From contig BLLK01000038.1 in the NCBI GenBank assembly GCA_021927905.1, forward strand, positions 1,922,001 through 1,986,000: a stretch of 64,000 nt of DNA, in the 5' to 3' direction. The notes below the pieces were generated by a model. The model saw only the letters and a list, made by a program, of their open reading frames with translations. It was not told the DNA's origin and ran no database searches. Positions within the stretch are counted from its first letter, which is position 1; every line of letters starts with the position of its first letter. Shown piece after piece: positions 61,739 through 64,000 of the stretch. Origin of the DNA: Chaetoceros tenuissimus (Eukaryota > Bacillariophyta > Thalassiosirophyceae > Chaetocerotales > Chaetocerotaceae). The translations under genes and the position numbers were made by a program.

Positions 61739-63019
61739 TTATTCATTGCTTTCATATGACAAATGTCCAAATATCATAGAAAACCAAGAGAAACTTGACG
61801 AATTATTGAATTCATCAAGTGCATTTGAAGCATCTGAAATATCCAAATCATAAGATAGCATATCATCAAAGAAATCTTGGCTATTTCCCTCTTCTTCATT
61901 AAATCGATCATTGTTTTGTTGATCATTTTCATCTGACTGTTTTACACGTAAATCTGCAATAGAGGGTATCTCGCCACCAGTTAGAACAATGACTAGAAAT
62001 ATCCTAAATACATGTGTATTTGGATAGCTTTCCTTCATTTTCATTACCTTTGGGCGAGTGTAAATCAAAATGTTGAACACTCCACCAAGAGGAGATAGGA
62101 GAGAGATGAACCAAAACCGCCATTCTGGCTCTTTGATCTCATTGAAAAACTTCTTTTGAATATTGGCAATAAGTATTGGTAGGTAGACCACACAGAATGC
62201 GAGAATGTACAAAAGGGATTGATGAAGAGCTTGTTTTGTGAGTAACATTTGGTTTTGGGTTGCACATTCAATGCCTTCCTGTCTTTGTAGATCATTTCTA
62301 TCAGCGTTGCCAATTCTACATCTATTGGTGTTGCCGATTTCACGAGCAGGTAGTGTAAATGTGCGTTCTTCTTTGTAAACATGATGCACGGTTAATGCAA
62401 GTATGACAATGAGACCAATGAACGATGAAACTCCAAAGAATATACCAAATACATTCCATATTTTCGTCAGTTTACCATCACCTCTCTCGCATGTCATTTC
62501 AGGAGATTTATCGCAACCTTCAGGATATGGCTGAGGAACACATAATGACCCATATGCTTGAGAGTTGATGCTACCTGTTGCAAGGTTTGAGATTGCCATA
62601 AATAAGGCGATGAAGCAAAGTACAACACGAAAATAGTTCTCCTCCTTCTTTGCAAAGTTTTGTGGAGTAACCTTATACTTGATTCTTCTCATGAAATAAT
62701 ACGTGAGAAAGACAGTGAAGAACATTATGCTGATGTATCCCAATATAAAAATAAACCCGATAGCTTCGCATGATCCCGTTGTGCCTATGGCAAAGAGAGC
62801 ATCGGGATTATCTTTTGGACTCATAAATGGAGAGAAAAATAATCCACATGAGAATAGAATATCAGAGATACTCATGGCAAATATAATCCTTGAGTAAGGA
62901 GAAGCCAGACCCTTTTCTGGTTCAGTGAGAATCATAAACATGATGAATGTTGACGCCAGACATGATATGCCTGCATTGATGCATCTTATGATCTGAGCAG
63001 CTTTGAGACTTGCACTCAT
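61739..63019 (-). CDS. Seven-transmembrane receptor-like protein, divergent relative of the array
   Basis: Single exon, 426 residues, ATG start. Seven hydrophobic segments with the same order and spacing as the array receptors. Shared signatures: PYSRIIFAMSISD (TM2, array: PYHRIMFGMSIGD), GSCEAIGFIF (Cys before TM3, array: RTCNAQAYAF), and the loop LCVPQPYPEGC...TCERGDG (array: WCTRRAYPDQC...DCRGGK). The long third loop (~RTFTLPAREIGNTNRC...) and acidic/Asn-rich C-terminal tail differ from the array copies. Sequence identity is low, so it is a relative, not a recent duplicate. A 7TM receptor-like function is inferred from topology. It lies upstream of the sulfatase gene on the same strand. 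Confidence 0.7.
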   Translation of the reverse strand: MSASLKAAQIIRCINAGISCLASTFIMFMILTEPEKGLASPYSRIIFAMSISDILFSCGLFFSPFMSPKDNPDALFAIGTTGSCEAIGFIFILGYISIMFFTVFLTYYFMRRIKYKVTPQNFAKKEENYFRVVLCFIALFMAISNLATGSINSQAYGSLCVPQPYPEGCDKSPEMTCERGDGKLTKIWNVFGIFFGVSSFIGLIVILALTVHHVYKEERTFTLPAREIGNTNRCRIGNADRNDLQRQEGIECATQNQMLLTKQALHQSLLYILAFCVVYLPILIANIQKKFFNEIKEPEWRFWFISLLSPLGGVFNILIYTRPKVMKMKESYPNTHVFRIFLVIVLTGGEIPSIADLRVKQSDENDQQNNDRFNEEEGNSQDFFDDMLSYDLDISDASNALDEFNNSSSFSWFSMIFGHLSYESNE

Positions 63020-63812
63020 GGTACTTTGAATTGAAAAGCTAGTTTATAGGTGCCAGGGGTTTAGAGAGTTATGTACAAGTAATGAATAAAAACTCCGCGA
63101 TTGTGAAATTTCAAGAAAAGATCGGCTCTCACAATCAGGGAAAAGGGTTCATATAGTTCGTATTCTCGTTTAGGCTTCTCGCCGAGAAGGCTTGTGCCTT
63201 GGGGGCGCGGGAAATCAAAGAAATAAGTTCACGTCATGCTTTTCGGAGAAACTATGTGAACAGGAGAGGAATAAACATAAGCAGCAGTTAGGCTGATACG
63301 TGGTGGCAGTTTCAGGTCCGCACTTCCCAACAGTTTTTGGGAAAGTTTTATTCCTTCGTCAACAGAACTATTGGTTGATTGCATCGTAAATACACTAAAG
63401 AGAAGTATTTATTCTTTTGGAAGGAGTAATACTCAATTTAAAAGCATTTAGGTTACTTCAAGTATTTTTAGCGAAAAAGAGATATGTCAGGTGTCAGAAC
63501 ATCTGTCCCTTCCAGAAAAATGATGAACCATAAACCGCCTACGTGTGCATTCTTCGTTTTCATGAATACGAGTAATGAAGAATTGAAAATGATGACATGT
63601 GTCACCAGCTTCGTGATATTCTTTCATTCATTATCCAATACATTTGTAAATTACATCTTTGATAAATACGTATGTATGTTACAGAAGCATCAATGCTATT
63701 TGTGCATAGCATCAAGCAAAAAGTTCATTCCGTATTCTGTTATGCTTCATATTATATATGTTAATCCATAATACGTTAGGAATATCATAATGAAATGCAT
63801 TTAATATAGTAT
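63020..63812. other. Intergenic region, no gene supported
   Basis: Plus-strand frame 63484-63771 (95 residues) has no domain. A short palindrome (CTTCTCGCCGAGAAG) occurs near 63176-63190. The region probably contains the promoter of the 7TM-related gene and the 3' end of the cyclophilin gene. Confidence 0.45.
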
Positions 63813-64000
63813 TTACAGACACCCGGAATCCACGACTTGAATTTGAACAGTAGGAGATCCTCTCTTGGTATAAGTATTCTTGACCAACTGTTCCAAGACA
63901 TCCATACCCTGCTTCACTCTTCCAAAAGCGACATATCGTCCATCCAAATGCGGTGCATCTTCCACAGTAGTAATCATAAACCTTGAATCATTCTGATCTA
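63813..64000 (-). CDS. Cyclophilin (peptidyl-prolyl isomerase), 3' end only
   Basis: The window edge cuts this gene. The remaining 61 residues read NDSRFMITTVEDAPHLDGRY then VAFGRVKQGMDVLEQL, and end in a stop at 63813-63815. This matches the cyclophilin core: SxFFITxxxxPHLDGKHVVFGxVxxGMDVVxxIE. The active-site Arg and the N-terminus lie outside the window, so the subtype and any targeting signal cannot be judged. Confidence 0.8.
   Translation of the reverse strand, partial: DQNDSRFMITTVEDAPHLDGRYVAFGRVKQGMDVLEQLVKNTYTKRGSPTVQIQVVDSGCL

Noticed and set aside
63484-63771. 95-residue plus-strand frame
   Set aside because: Cys/Met/Phe-rich random composition, no domain.

Overview
The window looks like nuclear DNA from a diatom, low in GC, possibly Chaetoceros-like, though the genus is a guess. 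The reasons are: short GT-AG introns of about 70-105 bp; a protein made of seven helicase-associated (HA) repeats; a divergent diatom-style cyclin; secreted proteins with Ser/Pro/Thr linkers and cysteine repeats; a lysine/serine tail resembling silaffins; and a signal peptide ending in an ASAF-type plastid motif.

Layout. 1-19.4 kb is ordinary single-copy sequence: the HA-repeat gene (four exons), an aldo/keto reductase-like ER protein with a VHL-like tail, a basic coiled-coil protein, a metallophosphatase with a one-base frameshift, a Blc-type lipocalin, a GT4 glycosyltransferase, a TPR protein, a cyclin and a 2H phosphoesterase. 19.8-23.7 kb is accessory: a tyrosine-recombinase (Crypton-like) element and a RusA-type Holliday junction resolvase.

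24.2-45.3 kb is a tandem segmental duplication of roughly 9-10 kb units. Each unit carries a seven-transmembrane receptor gene facing a convergent Sec14/CRAL-TRIO gene, a broken copy of the 5' end of the 2H phosphoesterase gene, a second receptor gene, a Sec14 3' remnant, a large multi-pass membrane protein and a small possible cysteine-peptidase-fold gene. A MULE-type transposon with about 50-bp inverted repeats and an in-frame stop in its transposase sits exactly between the two units. Four receptor copies are full length and a fifth is a 3' fragment fused to a scrap of the neighbouring misato gene.

46-64 kb is single copy again: misato/DML1, a small two-helix membrane protein, a secreted trypsin-like protease with four cysteine repeats and a silaffin-like tail, an APC/C activator (CDH1/FZR1), a probably plastid-targeted YqaJ-like nuclease, a secreted sulfatase with cysteine repeats, a distant relative of the 7TM receptors, and the 3' end of a cyclophilin gene cut by the window edge.

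The genes do not form an operon-like pathway. Themes that recur are cell-surface sensing or transport (the 7TM array and its relative at 61.7 kb), cell-cycle control (cyclin, CDH1, misato) and secreted wall or matrix proteins (protease, sulfatase). Spliced models were built by hand from splice sites and reading frame; no expression data or database search was available.
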